A stretch of 64,000 nt of DNA from Blautia_A aquisgranensis (GCF_040096615.1 NZ_JBBMEJ010000009.1:1-64000), one strand, 5' to 3'. Counted from the first letter of the stretch, positions 33,511-42,875 are shown. Program-made: numbers and translations. Notes: generated from the letters alone by a model not told the origin.

Positions 33511-33539
33511 TTTTCAATTGTTTCCGTTGGCGTTATAAT
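33511..33539 (+). promoter_or_regulatory. Promoter of murC
   Basis: TTTTCA (33,511-33,516) and TATAAT (33,534-33,539) with 17 bases between. The start would be about 45 bases ahead of the murC ATG. The AT-rich stretch 33,336-33,510 between the divergent promoters holds no gene. Confidence 0.5.
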
Positions 33540-33590
33540 AAAACAGACTAAAGAACCCCGAAAAAACAACATATATATAAGGAGATTATT

Positions 33591-34970
33591 ATGTATCAGA
33601 TAGACTTTCATAAACCGCTCCACATTCATTTTATCGGAATCGGCGGCATCAGCATGAGCGGCCTTGCCGAGATTCTTCTCGAGGAGAATTTCAAGATCTC
33701 CGGTTCCGATGCCAAGGCCAGCCCTCTGACCCGCACTCTGGAAGAACGCGGTGCCATGATCTACTATGGTCAGCGTGCAGCTAATATCAAGGATGATGTA
33801 GATGTTGTTGTGTACACTGCAGCGATCCACCCTGACAACCCGGAATTTGCCTGCGCTAAAGAAAAAGGTCTTCCAATGCTCACACGTGCAGAACTGCTTG
33901 GGCAGATCATGCGTAACTATGATACTCCGATCGCAATTTCCGGTACTCATGGCAAAACAACCACAACCTCCATGGTATCCCACATCCTTCTTGAGGGTGA
34001 CTGCGATCCGACGATCAGTGTCGGTGGCATCCTTCCTGCGATCCACGGCAACATCCGCGTGGGAAATTCTGAGACTTTTGTCACGGAGGCCTGTGAATAC
34101 ACCAACAGCTTCTTAAGCTTTTTCCCAAAAATCAGTGTGATCCTGAATATGGATGCTGACCATCTGGATTTCTTCAAGGATATTGACGATATCCGTCATT
34201 CCTTCCGGAAATTTGCCGAGCTTCTTCCGGAAGACGGAACTCTGATCATCAATGCCGATACACCGGAATATGAGACTATCACCCGTGATCTTTCATGTCA
34301 TATTCTTACCTATGGTCTTGAGCATGATGCAGATTATACAGCAACAGACATCACATGGGATAAATACGGACACCCATCCTTTACTGTTCTTTTCCAGGGC
34401 AAAAAAATCGGCAGCTACTACCTCCGTGTACCGGGCATCCATAACGTATCCAACGCTCTGGCAGCCATCGCTGTGGGACGCCTTCTGGATCTTCCGGAGG
34501 AAGTTCTCGTCAAAGGACTGGGAAGCTTCACAGGAACAGACCGCCGTTTCCAGTACAAGGGTGAAATTGGCGGAGTTACCATTATCGATGATTACGCACA
34601 TCATCCGACAGAGATCGAGGCAACTCTTCATGCAGCGAAGAATTACCCTCATCAGAAGGTATGGTGTGTATTCCAGCCACATACTTATACCCGTACCAAG
34701 GCTCTTCTTCCGGAGTTTGCCAAAGCTCTGACCCTTGCAGACCACGTAGTGCTTGCTGATATCTATGCAGCCCGTGAAACTGACGATCTTGGCATTTCCT
34801 CCCAGGATCTCCAGAAAAAGATCCAGGAACTGGGAACACCTTGCGAATATTTCCCGACTTTCGATGAGATCGAGAGCTTTCTGCTGAAAAGTTGTGCACA
34901 TGGTGATCTGTTGATAACTATGGGCGCCGGAGACGTTGTAAATATTGGAGAACACCTCCTCGGAAAATAG
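33591..34970 (+). CDS. murC: UDP-N-acetylmuramate--L-alanine ligase
   Basis: A 459-residue MurC, adding L-Ala to UDP-MurNAc in peptidoglycan synthesis. The N-terminal UDP-binding motif is FIGIGGISMSGLAEI; the ATP loop is SGTHGKTTTTSMV; the central-domain text EACEYTNSFLSFFPK and NMDADHLDFF is typical, and C-terminal VIDDYAHHPTEIEA-type sequence (IIDDYAHHPTEIEA) closes it. The length is normal. It has an AAGGAG site. The stop codon is followed immediately by DnaA-box-like repeats. Confidence 0.98.
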   Translation: MYQIDFHKPLHIHFIGIGGISMSGLAEILLEENFKISGSDAKASPLTRTLEERGAMIYYGQRAANIKDDVDVVVYTAAIHPDNPEFACAKEKGLPMLTRAELLGQIMRNYDTPIAISGTHGKTTTTSMVSHILLEGDCDPTISVGGILPAIHGNIRVGNSETFVTEACEYTNSFLSFFPKISVILNMDADHLDFFKDIDDIRHSFRKFAELLPEDGTLIINADTPEYETITRDLSCHILTYGLEHDADYTATDITWDKYGHPSFTVLFQGKKIGSYYLRVPGIHNVSNALAAIAVGRLLDLPEEVLVKGLGSFTGTDRRFQYKGEIGGVTIIDDYAHHPTEIEATLHAAKNYPHQKVWCVFQPHTYTRTKALLPEFAKALTLADHVVLADIYAARETDDLGISSQDLQKKIQELGTPCEYFPTFDEIESFLLKSCAHGDLLITMGAGDVVNIGEHLLGK

Positions 34971-35163
34971 TTATCCACATTATCCACATGCTTATGCACA
35001 TTCCATACGTGCCTGGCATGTGGATTTTTTTGTGCATAATCCACTTGACATAAATTGACAGCATAATTCTGCAAATACCGCATTTTCCTTATAAAATCCG
35101 GTTTTTTTTCAGTTACCAATAATGTCATCCTCGAAGTTTTCCACATTATCCACATTTTCCACA
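34971..35163. promoter_or_regulatory. Cluster of DnaA boxes between murC and dnaD
   Basis: Matches to TTATNCACA: plus strand at 34,971-34,979, 34,980-34,988 (abutting), 34,992-35,000 and 35,146-35,154; minus strand at 35,031-35,039. TTTTCCACA (one mismatch) flanks the box at 35,146 on both sides (35,137-35,145 and 35,155-35,163), making three abutting 9-mers. A weaker reverse match is at 35,019-35,027. The cluster starts directly after the murC stop and lies upstream of the dnaD-dnaI promoter. It is likely to bind DnaA, as a regulator, a titration site or an origin-like element. Confidence 0.75.
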
Positions 35164-35199
35164 TACAAATTTGCGTACATCCGTTGTGAAAATAAACTA

Positions 35200-35228
35200 T
35201 TCTCATTTAAAAATGGTTGTGCTATAAT
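35200..35228 (+). promoter_or_regulatory. Candidate promoter of the dnaD-dnaI-prs operon
   Basis: TTCTCA (35,200-35,205) and TATAAT (35,223-35,228) with a 17-base spacer. The predicted start, near 35,235, is about 70 bases downstream of the last DnaA-like box. Confidence 0.5.
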
Positions 35229-35300
35229 CCTTCTTAGTGTGTCAGACAGATTTGTCCGCTATAATTTGTGCGATAATATTACAGAAAGTGAGCTGCTGAT

Positions 35301-36413
35301 ATGAGTATGATTTCTCTTCAGAATACCTCAGAAACAGAGGTTACGATTCTTTCCAATCGTTTTATTGACAACTTCATGCCTCGTGCCAACGGAGAATTTG
35401 TGAAGGTATATATCTACCTGCTCCGTATTGTATCTGCCGCTCCAACCTCCTTCAGTCTGGAAACTATGGCAGACCGGCTTTTCTGCACGGAGCGAGATAT
35501 CTCCCGTGCCTTAAAATACTGGGAAGCTGAGAAGCTGATCTCTCTGACTTATACCAATGACCAGCAGCTTACCGGAATCACTCTTCTGGATCCATTCACA
35601 GATACCGGCCGTCTGGAGAGCAGTGCTTCCAGTGATCAGGTGTTTTCCCACGAGAGTACTTCTTCTCCGGTTTCCGTATCCAATGTGGGAGCCTCTTCCG
35701 GCACAGACACTGACCGGTCCGGAACTTCTGCCTACAGACTCACTCCAGACCGTGTAAAAGAGCTCAAACAGAACGAGGAAGTCAGCCAGCTGCTCTATAT
35801 TGCCGAGCAGTATCTTGGCAAGACACTGACTCCTACGGAAATGCAGAAGATTCTTTTTTTCTACGACGAGCTCAAAATGTCCGCAGACCTCATCGAATAT
35901 CTTGTGGAATACTGTGTTTCCAGAGGGCGCAAGAGTATGCGCTATATTGAAACTGTTGCCATGGCCTGGTCCAAAGACGGCATTACAACGGTTGAGAAGG
36001 CCCGTGAAGCAAGCTCCCGTTTTTCCAAAGATTATTATTCAGTCCTGAAAGCTATGGGAATCAACGGGCGCAATCCTGTGGAGGATGAGATCACTTACAT
36101 TGATACCTGGCGTAAAACCTACGGTTTTGACCTGGAGCTGATCCAGGAGGCCTGCAGCAGAACAGTTCTCACAACAGGCCAGCCAAGCTTCCAGTACGCA
36201 GATAAAATCCTCTCCGGCTGGAAAAAGAAAAACGTACATACTCTGGAAGATATCCGGCTTCTGGATGCCGAGCATAAGAAGCGCCAGCTGGAGAAATCTG
36301 TTTCCCGCAAGAAACAGCCTACACAGCCGCCTCAGAGTAATAACCGGTTTAACAATTTCCATCAGCGGGATTACGATTTCGCAGAATATGAGAAACGTCT
36401 TTTAAATCAGTAA
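35301..36413 (+). CDS. DnaD-domain replication protein
   Basis: A 370-residue primosome protein. An N-terminal winged-helix region (about 15-95, including FCTERDISRALKYWEAEKLI) is followed by a Ser/Thr-rich linker (about 110-145) and two DnaB_2/DnaD-type helical domains, at about 155-230 (...GKTLTPTEMQKILFFYDELKM) and 245-315 (YIDTWRKTYGFDLELIQEA). The tail is basic and Gln-rich. Such proteins remodel DNA at origins and help load helicase. Its partner, a DnaI-type ATPase, is the next gene, 27 bases on. The DnaA boxes upstream suggest DnaA control. Confidence 0.88.
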   Translation: MSMISLQNTSETEVTILSNRFIDNFMPRANGEFVKVYIYLLRIVSAAPTSFSLETMADRLFCTERDISRALKYWEAEKLISLTYTNDQQLTGITLLDPFTDTGRLESSASSDQVFSHESTSSPVSVSNVGASSGTDTDRSGTSAYRLTPDRVKELKQNEEVSQLLYIAEQYLGKTLTPTEMQKILFFYDELKMSADLIEYLVEYCVSRGRKSMRYIETVAMAWSKDGITTVEKAREASSRFSKDYYSVLKAMGINGRNPVEDEITYIDTWRKTYGFDLELIQEACSRTVLTTGQPSFQYADKILSGWKKKNVHTLEDIRLLDAEHKKRQLEKSVSRKKQPTQPPQSNNRFNNFHQRDYDFAEYEKRLLNQ

Positions 36414-36440
36414 CCTTTTTTACCTGGAAGGAGCTTTTTT

Positions 36441-37427
36441 ATGCCTTTACAGAATTTTCAGTATGATACTATAATGAGAGAATACAGTCGGCGTCAGGCT
36501 CAGAATCACCGGATTCTGGAGGAGCACACTGCCAATGCCTATGCGAAGATTCCCCGTCTTAAAGAGATTGATGACGAGGTAGCTACCTTAAGTGCAGATA
36601 AGGTGCGAAGGCTTTTAAGCGGCAAAGAAAAAGGAACTTCTGACCTGAAGGCAGCGATCCAGGAGCTCTCAGATGAACGACTCACGCTTCTTGTTGCCAA
36701 TGGTTTTCCCGGAGATTATCTGGAAATGCCCTGCACCTGTCCTGTCTGTCAGGACACCGGATACGTGGGCAGCAAAAAATGCACCTGTTTCAAAAAAGCC
36801 GAGATTGAACTGCTCTATGCACAGTCTAATCTCAATGAAATTCTTGAAAAAGAAAATTTTGACAGCTTTTCATTTGACTATTATTCTGCTACAATAAAAA
36901 ACGAAGCCACGGGACTGTCTGCTCTGGAAACAGCCAGACGGGCCTACGACACTGCACAGCGCTTTGTGCAGGACTTCGACCACAAATTCGAAAATCTGTT
37001 TTTGTATGGCGATACCGGCGTGGGAAAAACATTTCTCTCACACTGTATCGCGCGGGAGCTTCTCAGATCCACGCACTGTGTTCTGTATTTCTCAGCCTAT
37101 GATCTTTTTGATATGATGGCTGCGAACTCTTTTTCCAGAAAGGATACAGGCACAGATGAGGAACTGCTCTACGACTGTGATCTTCTTATCATTGATGACC
37201 TTGGAACAGAGCTTACCAACAGCTTTGTATCCTCGCAGCTTTTTCTCTGTCTCAATGAACGGATCATGCGAAGAAAGTCCACGATCATTTCCACGAATCT
37301 GACGCTCAAGAATTTCTCGGATACTTATTCCGAGAGAACTTTTTCCCGGATCGCAAGCAACTATCAGATGATCTCGCTGATCGGGAAAGATATCCGTATA
37401 CAGAAAATATTTTTAGGAGGAAATTAA
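36441..37427 (+). CDS. Helicase-loader ATPase (DnaI/DnaC type)
   Basis: A 328-residue AAA+ ATPase. The N-terminal third is helical and ends in a zinc site CTCPVCQDTGYVGSKKCTC (about 94-112), as in DnaI. Walker A is LYGDTGVGKTFL, Walker B LLIIDDLGTE, sensor I STNL, and the arginine finger lies near FSRIASNYQMI. It would load the replicative helicase DnaB at the origin together with the DnaD-like protein encoded before it. The prs gene follows by one base gap, so the three genes form an operon. Confidence 0.9.
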   Translation: MPLQNFQYDTIMREYSRRQAQNHRILEEHTANAYAKIPRLKEIDDEVATLSADKVRRLLSGKEKGTSDLKAAIQELSDERLTLLVANGFPGDYLEMPCTCPVCQDTGYVGSKKCTCFKKAEIELLYAQSNLNEILEKENFDSFSFDYYSATIKNEATGLSALETARRAYDTAQRFVQDFDHKFENLFLYGDTGVGKTFLSHCIARELLRSTHCVLYFSAYDLFDMMAANSFSRKDTGTDEELLYDCDLLIIDDLGTELTNSFVSSQLFLCLNERIMRRKSTIISTNLTLKNFSDTYSERTFSRIASNYQMISLIGKDIRIQKIFLGGN

Positions 37428-37428
37428 A

Positions 37429-38613
37429 ATGGCACAGGTAACTACAAAAGATTTTTCCACACTCCCGGTAGGAAGACTTGGACTGATTCCCCTTCAGAGC
37501 TGCAGCTCATTAGGAGCTAAGGTGAATGACTGGCTGGTTAAATGGCGTGCCGAAAGGCAGTATCCCGGAATGGATTCCTTCGCTTTCGAGGGATACAAGC
37601 GTGATTCTTACATTATCGAAGCAAAGAATCCTCGTTTCGGTTCCGGTGAAGCCAAATGTACCATCAACGAATCTGTCCGTGGTGATGATATCTACATTAT
37701 GGTGGATGTGACCAACTACAGCCTTTCCTATCCGATCGGACCATATACCAATCTCATGTCCCCGGATGACCATTTCCAGGATATGAAACGTGTAATCGCT
37801 GCCATCGGTGGAAAAGCCCGCAGAGTTAACGTAATCATGCCGTATCTCTATGAGAGCCGTCAGGACAAGCGTGTCGGAAGAGAGTCTCTGGACTGTGCCA
37901 CTGCACTTCATGAGCTGATCGACATGGGTGTTGAGAACATCATCACCTTCGATGCCCACGACTCCCGTGTACAGAACGCTACACCGCTTCACGGCTTCGA
38001 GACTGTACAGCCATCCTATCAGTTCATCAAGGCACTTCTCAAGAATGAAGAGGGTCTGCATATTGATAAGGATCATTTCATGACCATCAGCCCGGATGAA
38101 GGAAGCATGAGCCGTGCCATCTATCTCGCCAACGTGCTCGGTGTTGACATGGGTATGTACTACAAACGTCTGGACTACACAACCTACGAAAATGGCCGCC
38201 ATCCGGTTGCTGCATATGAGTTCCTGGGACCGAAGCTTGAAGGCAAGGATATGATCCTGATCGACGATATGATCTCTTCCGGTGATACGATCCTGAAAAT
38301 TGCTTCTCTCCTCAAGGAGAAAGGTGCCGGAAAGGTTTATATCTGCTCTACTTTCGGTTTCTTCACAGATGGTCTTGAGAAATTCGACGAGGCTCACAAG
38401 AAGGGCTACTTCGACAAACTCCTTACTACAAACCTTGTTTACCAGGAGCCTGAACTTCTTGAGAAACCATACTACATCAGCTGCGATATGAGCAAATATA
38501 TTGCCCTGATCATCGATACGCTGAATCATGATAACTCTGTCAGCCATCTTCTCAACCCGGTAGACAGAATCAAACGTTGTGTTACCAATTACATGAGCCA
38601 GTATGAGAAATAA
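37429..38613 (+). CDS. prs: Ribose-phosphate pyrophosphokinase (PRPP synthase)
   Basis: A 394-residue PRPP synthase, longer than the usual 310-320 residues. The N-terminal half contains DIYIMVDVTNYS and NVIMPYLYESRQDKR, matching the ATP-binding flexible loop region. FDAHDSRVQN corresponds to the divalent-metal FDAH motif. The PRPP loop is DMILIDDMISSGDTIL. It makes PRPP for nucleotide, His and Trp synthesis. Extra length lies in insertions between these blocks. ATG follows AGGAGG. It is the last gene before a strong terminator. Confidence 0.92.
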   Translation: MAQVTTKDFSTLPVGRLGLIPLQSCSSLGAKVNDWLVKWRAERQYPGMDSFAFEGYKRDSYIIEAKNPRFGSGEAKCTINESVRGDDIYIMVDVTNYSLSYPIGPYTNLMSPDDHFQDMKRVIAAIGGKARRVNVIMPYLYESRQDKRVGRESLDCATALHELIDMGVENIITFDAHDSRVQNATPLHGFETVQPSYQFIKALLKNEEGLHIDKDHFMTISPDEGSMSRAIYLANVLGVDMGMYYKRLDYTTYENGRHPVAAYEFLGPKLEGKDMILIDDMISSGDTILKIASLLKEKGAGKVYICSTFGFFTDGLEKFDEAHKKGYFDKLLTTNLVYQEPELLEKPYYISCDMSKYIALIIDTLNHDNSVSHLLNPVDRIKRCVTNYMSQYEK

Positions 38614-38647
38614 TTTTCCACCTGAAATACTATAAAATAATTAAGCA

Positions 38648-38698
38648 AAAAATCCCCCCGGTTCTCTTTAAATTTCCGAGAACCGGGGGGATTTCTGT
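38648..38698. terminator. Bidirectional terminator between prs and the SbcC-like gene
   Basis: CCCCCCGGTTCTC and GAGAACCGGGGGG form a 13-base-pair stem with a 12-base loop. A-rich sequence on one side and T-rich on the other support function for both convergent genes. Confidence 0.85.
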
Positions 38699-38715
38699 AT
38701 TTCTTCACCAGATAA

Positions 38716-40269
38716 TTATACCGTAAGCAATATTTTCTGATAAGGAATTCCTTCTTTATCCAGTATTTCCATCTCTCTTTTATTGCAGGTACTTATAATC
38801 ACCTGTCTGTTTTCTTTATGAAGCCAGTGCAGTACGGAAGCCAATCGGTCTTCATCATACATGCCAAACACATCATCCAGAATCACAGGAAAAACCTCAT
38901 CCCTGCAAAAAAGCTCTCCTGCGGCCATACGCAGTGCAAAATATATCTGCTCCAGTGTTCCGCGGCTCAGTCTCTCCACCGGAACTGTCCGTTCTCCGGT
39001 ATTCACCAGAATATGAAGCTCCTCGTCCATAAGGACTTCTTTATATTTTCCGCCGGTGATCTCACTTAATATCTGCGAGGTGCGATGTTTGAGTCTGTCT
39101 CCCACCTGGTCTGTGATATTCCCGGAAAGTGCTTCAATCGTATCCATGGCCATGTTCAGAGCCTGAATCTCCGTTTCCTCCGGTGTCATCACCTCTGTGT
39201 TATCCTCACACTCCTGAAGCTCAGACTTCAGATTGGAAAGAGCTGTATATTTCTCTTCATAATCCTGATCCAGGCTGTTCCTGCTCCAGGTCAGTTCATC
39301 ATGCCTGGAAAGCCAGCGATTCCTCTGACGTTCACGTTTATTCAGCTCTCTGCTCAGACGTACACGGAAAAACAATGCCGCTACCGTAACTCCTGCCGTA
39401 AGCACCCCTGTCAGAATACTTAAGATCACCAGGCCGGAAAAAGCCGCCAGACAACCCGTTCCTGCGATTCCCGCCACCAATACAACCGACAGAACCACAT
39501 CAACCAATTCTCGTCTCTTTTTTACACGGCGAATTCTCAGTTCCAGAAGATCTTCTGTACTTCGATCACGGGTTCCCTGATTCATTCCATCCTGCTGCTG
39601 TGTTACCTTGTCTCGTTTCTCATCCAGCTCCCGGATTTCTTTCTGGATATATTCTATATTCGAAGAAATTTTTTCTTTTTCTTTCTCCAGCTCTTTTTTT
39701 CGCCGGGACACTTCTGTAAGATATCCTTTTCTGGACATTTTCAGCATCTGCATAGCCCTTCCCATATCAATGGAACTGTCCCTTGTCCCCTGATAACTTG
39801 CCATATAATTCTGAAGTTCCCGGACAAGATCGCGTCCTGTAACGCTTTTAAGCTGTGCAACAGAAACAGTATTATCATAGACTGCCTCACTGACATTTCC
39901 AAGAATTACATCCAGCACTCCTGCTTCTGCATCCACAAGGCTTCCGTCATCCTCGCAAAGAAGCTCACCGAATTTTTTTTCTTTATAAAAATTTCTGGTA
40001 AGGCGATATTTTTTTCCCTGCGCGGCAAACCACAAAATGCCACCGTATTCTGCCGGGTTTTCCCAGGGTTCATATTTCGTATATGTATCATTTTGTGCAG
40101 CCTTGCCTCTGAGTCTGCGGACGCCATAGAGCATGGAACGTATAAATGTGTGAGTGGTTGTCTTACCGCTTTCATTTTCTCCGTAGAGTACGTTGAGTCC
40201 CGGAGAAAGCTCTATATCTTTATCCCGTATCTTACCGAAATTTTTGATTTTCAAACGTCTGATGACCAT
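38716..40269 (-). CDS. SbcC/YhaN-like ATPase with internal membrane hairpin
   Basis: A 517-residue ABC-type ATPase of the SbcC/Rad50 class. Walker A is LYGENESGKTT (about 29-39); a coiled coil runs from about 185 to 235. Two hydrophobic helices follow (about 258-300, VVLSVVLVAGIAGTGCLAAF and the next 20 residues). A second coiled coil covers about 305-360. The C-terminal half has the signature LSRGTLEQIYFALR and Walker B VILDDVFGMYD. Rad50-type proteins carry a zinc hook at the coiled-coil tip; here a membrane pair takes that place. It probably acts with the nuclease encoded just upstream in DNA end processing, perhaps tied to the membrane. Confidence 0.82.
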   Translation of the reverse strand: MVIRRLKIKNFGKIRDKDIELSPGLNVLYGENESGKTTTHTFIRSMLYGVRRLRGKAAQNDTYTKYEPWENPAEYGGILWFAAQGKKYRLTRNFYKEKKFGELLCEDDGSLVDAEAGVLDVILGNVSEAVYDNTVSVAQLKSVTGRDLVRELQNYMASYQGTRDSSIDMGRAMQMLKMSRKGYLTEVSRRKKELEKEKEKISSNIEYIQKEIRELDEKRDKVTQQQDGMNQGTRDRSTEDLLELRIRRVKKRRELVDVVLSVVLVAGIAGTGCLAAFSGLVILSILTGVLTAGVTVAALFFRVRLSRELNKRERQRNRWLSRHDELTWSRNSLDQDYEEKYTALSNLKSELQECEDNTEVMTPEETEIQALNMAMDTIEALSGNITDQVGDRLKHRTSQILSEITGGKYKEVLMDEELHILVNTGERTVPVERLSRGTLEQIYFALRMAAGELFCRDEVFPVILDDVFGMYDEDRLASVLHWLHKENRQVIISTCNKREMEILDKEGIPYQKILLTV

Positions 40270-40289
40270 TTTTCAGCTATCCTCCTGTC

Positions 40290-41351
40290 TCATCGTCTGC
40301 TGCCTGTCTCCAGGAGCGCCTGAAGGCCATAATACAGCGCTTTTTTCTGCACAGTATCCAGTTCACCCTTCGAGAGAAAATATCCGATATAATCACCGAT
40401 CAGCGTGCCACTGTAACGTTTATACAGCTCCGGAAGATTATAAGCAGGCCAGGATTCATCGATCACATCTGTGATATTTCCAAGATTTTTCAGCTTTTCA
40501 GGTATCAGCAGAAGATCCGGCGAACGCATACCCTGAAGGATCACACGATAAATATTTCTTCCACCTCTGCGAAATATCTGGGATTTCACAGCTTCCTCCA
40601 GCGAGATCTGTGTCGTTTCCTCATGAAGTGTCATTACCAGCTGCTGATAGGAACGGCAGGCAAACGGCACAAATTCTGTACGGATCCTGCCGTTTACAAG
40701 CCTTCCTTCCATATAGCCATGGTCACCGGTATCATTTCTGTCTATAGGTTCCAGTGCTCCGGCAAATGCCGCCTGATCACGAATCAGAATCTGAGGTTTA
40801 TGAATATGTCCAAGCGCTATGTAGTCAAAACCCGCTGCGGCAAGTGAGGCCGCGCTGAGTGGTATATGTTTCTCATCTCCGCCATGTGCCAGAAGAATGT
40901 GGATTCCCTCTTCCTGAATCGGAGATGCCTTATCATAAAGTCCTTCTTTTATTTCCCGGTCATAGTAGCTGAGACCATACACATAAACATCCAGCTTCGG
41001 ATCTTTGACCCAGGTCAGTTCTCTGCTCTTAAAGAATACAACATTGGAATTCCACTCAAACGTATTGTAAAAAGAATCCCTGCTGATAAAATCATGATTT
41101 CCTGCCATGAGATACACCCGGGTATCCGGTATGGTCGAAAACAGATAATTTACTTCTTTAAGCTCTCTCATCAGTGGCTGGCGGTGGAACAGATCTCCGG
41201 ATATAAATAGCAAATCCACCGGATCTTTGCGGATACCCGCAATAACCCGGCGGAAAGTGCTCCAGATTTCTTCCTCCCGCTCTTTGCTCCATGGGCAGCC
41301 CCTGTCAGGGACAGCTCCCAGATGCACATCTGCAAGATGAATAAATCTCAT
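40290..41351 (-). CDS. SbcD/YhaO-like DNA repair exonuclease subunit
   Basis: A 353-residue calcineurin-like phosphoesterase of the Mre11/SbcD type. The metal motifs are in order: FIHLADVHLGAV, FISGDLFHRQP, MAGNHDFISRD, LLAHGGDEKH, and IALGHIHKPQ. The C-terminal 130 residues form the capping and partner-binding region. It should process DNA ends together with the ATPase encoded 20 bases downstream. The ATG follows AAGGGAGA. The pair stands directly downstream of asnS on the same strand, 33 bases away. Confidence 0.9.
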   Translation of the reverse strand: MRFIHLADVHLGAVPDRGCPWSKEREEEIWSTFRRVIAGIRKDPVDLLFISGDLFHRQPLMRELKEVNYLFSTIPDTRVYLMAGNHDFISRDSFYNTFEWNSNVVFFKSRELTWVKDPKLDVYVYGLSYYDREIKEGLYDKASPIQEEGIHILLAHGGDEKHIPLSAASLAAAGFDYIALGHIHKPQILIRDQAAFAGALEPIDRNDTGDHGYMEGRLVNGRIRTEFVPFACRSYQQLVMTLHEETTQISLEEAVKSQIFRRGGRNIYRVILQGMRSPDLLLIPEKLKNLGNITDVIDESWPAYNLPELYKRYSGTLIGDYIGYFLSKGELDTVQKKALYYGLQALLETGSRR

Positions 41352-41384
41352 AATGTGTTCTCCCTTTTTTAAGGTATGATCTGA

Positions 41385-42776
41385 TTAAAGATCGCAGTTC
41401 TTTACAGTTCGCGGGAATGGGATCACGTCACGGATGTTGCCCATTCCTGTAAGATACATTACACATCTTTCGAAGCCAAGACCAAATCCGGAATGGCGTG
41501 TAGAACCATATTTACGAAGATCCAGATAGAAATCATAATCCTCCGGCTTCAGACCAAGCTCGTCCATACGTTCTCTCAGCTTGTCGTAGTCGTCCTCTCT
41601 CTGGCTTCCTCCGATGATTTCTCCGATTCCCGGTACCAGACAGTCCATAGCTGCAACTGTCTTGCCGTCCTCATTCAGTTTCATATAGAAGGCCTTGATC
41701 TCCTTCGGATAGTCTGTAACGAACACTGGTCTCTTGTAGATCTGCTCTGTCAGATAGCGCTCGTGCTCTGTCTGAAGATCGCAGCCCCAGAATACCTTAT
41801 AATCAAATTTGTCATTGTTTTTCTCAAGGATCTCAACAGCCTCTGTGTAGGTTACATGTGCAAACTCAGAGTTAAGAACATGGTTCAGTCTGTCAAGAAG
41901 TCCCTTGTCTATGAAAGAATTAAAAAAATTCATTTCTTCCGGCGCATTCTCAAGAACGTAACGGATCACATATTTCAGCATAGCCTCTGCCAGCTCCATG
42001 TCATCCTGAAGATCTGCAAAAGCACACTCCGGCTCGATCATCCAGAACTCTGCCGCATGACGTGTTGTGTTGGAGTTCTCTGCACGGAAGGTCGGTCCGA
42101 ATGTATAAATATTACGGAATGCCTGTGCATAAGTCTCGCCGTTCAGCTGTCCGCTTACGGTAAGGTTGGTTTCTTTACCAAAAAAATCCTGTGAATAATC
42201 TACTTTTCCGTCTTCTGTCATCGGAAGATTCTTCGGATCCAGTGTTGTTACCTGGAACATCTCTCCTGCACCCTCACAGTCGCTTCCTGTGATCAGTGGT
42301 GTATGCACATAGACAAACCCTCTCTCCTGGAAAAATTTATGGATTGCATATGAACAGAGAGAACGTACACGGAATACAGCCTGGAATGTGTTTGTTCTCG
42401 GTCTTAAGTGTGTCATAGTTCTTAAGTACTCAAGACTGTGGCGTTTCTTCTGAAGCGGATAATCCGGCGCTGAACTTCCCTCTACAGATACTTCCTTCGC
42501 CTGGATCTCAAATGGCTGTTTTGCCTGTGGTGTAGCTACCAGTGTTCCTTTGACAATGATGGCAGCTCCTACGTTTAACTTGGAAACCTCTGCGAAATTC
42601 TCCATGTTATCATGATACACGATCTGAAGAGTTTCAAAAAAGCTTCCATCGTGAAGAACAATAAAGCCAAAAGCTTTGGAATCGCGGACACTGCGTACCC
42701 AGCCGCCTACTGTGATCTCTTTATCAAGATACTGTTCACGGTTTCTGTAAATCTCTTTAACTGTTGTCAGTTTCAT
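41385..42776 (-). CDS. asnS: Asparaginyl-tRNA synthetase
   Basis: A 463-residue class IIb synthetase. The N-terminal OB-fold anticodon domain reads EITVGGWVRSVRDSKAFGFIVL; motif 2 is FRAENSNTTRHAAEFWMIEPE; motif 3 is GFGLGFERCVMYLTG. The length and the ...PFPRT end are typical of AsnRS rather than AspRS. It charges tRNA-Asn, so this organism does not depend only on transamidation for Asn-tRNA. Its promoter (42,847-42,875) gives a leader of about 65 bases with no T-box. Confidence 0.97.
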   Translation of the reverse strand: MKLTTVKEIYRNREQYLDKEITVGGWVRSVRDSKAFGFIVLHDGSFFETLQIVYHDNMENFAEVSKLNVGAAIIVKGTLVATPQAKQPFEIQAKEVSVEGSSAPDYPLQKKRHSLEYLRTMTHLRPRTNTFQAVFRVRSLCSYAIHKFFQERGFVYVHTPLITGSDCEGAGEMFQVTTLDPKNLPMTEDGKVDYSQDFFGKETNLTVSGQLNGETYAQAFRNIYTFGPTFRAENSNTTRHAAEFWMIEPECAFADLQDDMELAEAMLKYVIRYVLENAPEEMNFFNSFIDKGLLDRLNHVLNSEFAHVTYTEAVEILEKNNDKFDYKVFWGCDLQTEHERYLTEQIYKRPVFVTDYPKEIKAFYMKLNEDGKTVAAMDCLVPGIGEIIGGSQREDDYDKLRERMDELGLKPEDYDFYLDLRKYGSTRHSGFGLGFERCVMYLTGMGNIRDVIPFPRTVKNCDL

Positions 42777-42846
42777 AATCTATACCTCATTCCTCATATT
42801 CAGGATTTCCCGTCCCTGCGGACACTTGTAAGTCCGTATCGAATTA

Positions 42847-42875
42847 AGTATAGACTATTCTTATGGTTCGTGCAA
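42847..42875 (-). promoter_or_regulatory. Promoter of asnS
   Basis: TTGCAC (42,870-42,875) and TATACT (42,847-42,852) with 17 bases between on the minus strand. Confidence 0.65.

Noticed and set aside
34971..35300. Chromosomal origin oriC
   Set aside because: DnaA boxes and dnaD/dnaI are present, but dnaA, dnaN, recF, gyrB or rpmH are not nearby, so I treat it as a regulatory or secondary cluster.
37510..38547. 345-codon open frame opposite prs
   Set aside because: Mirror frame of a clear PRPP synthase gene; no start site or motif.
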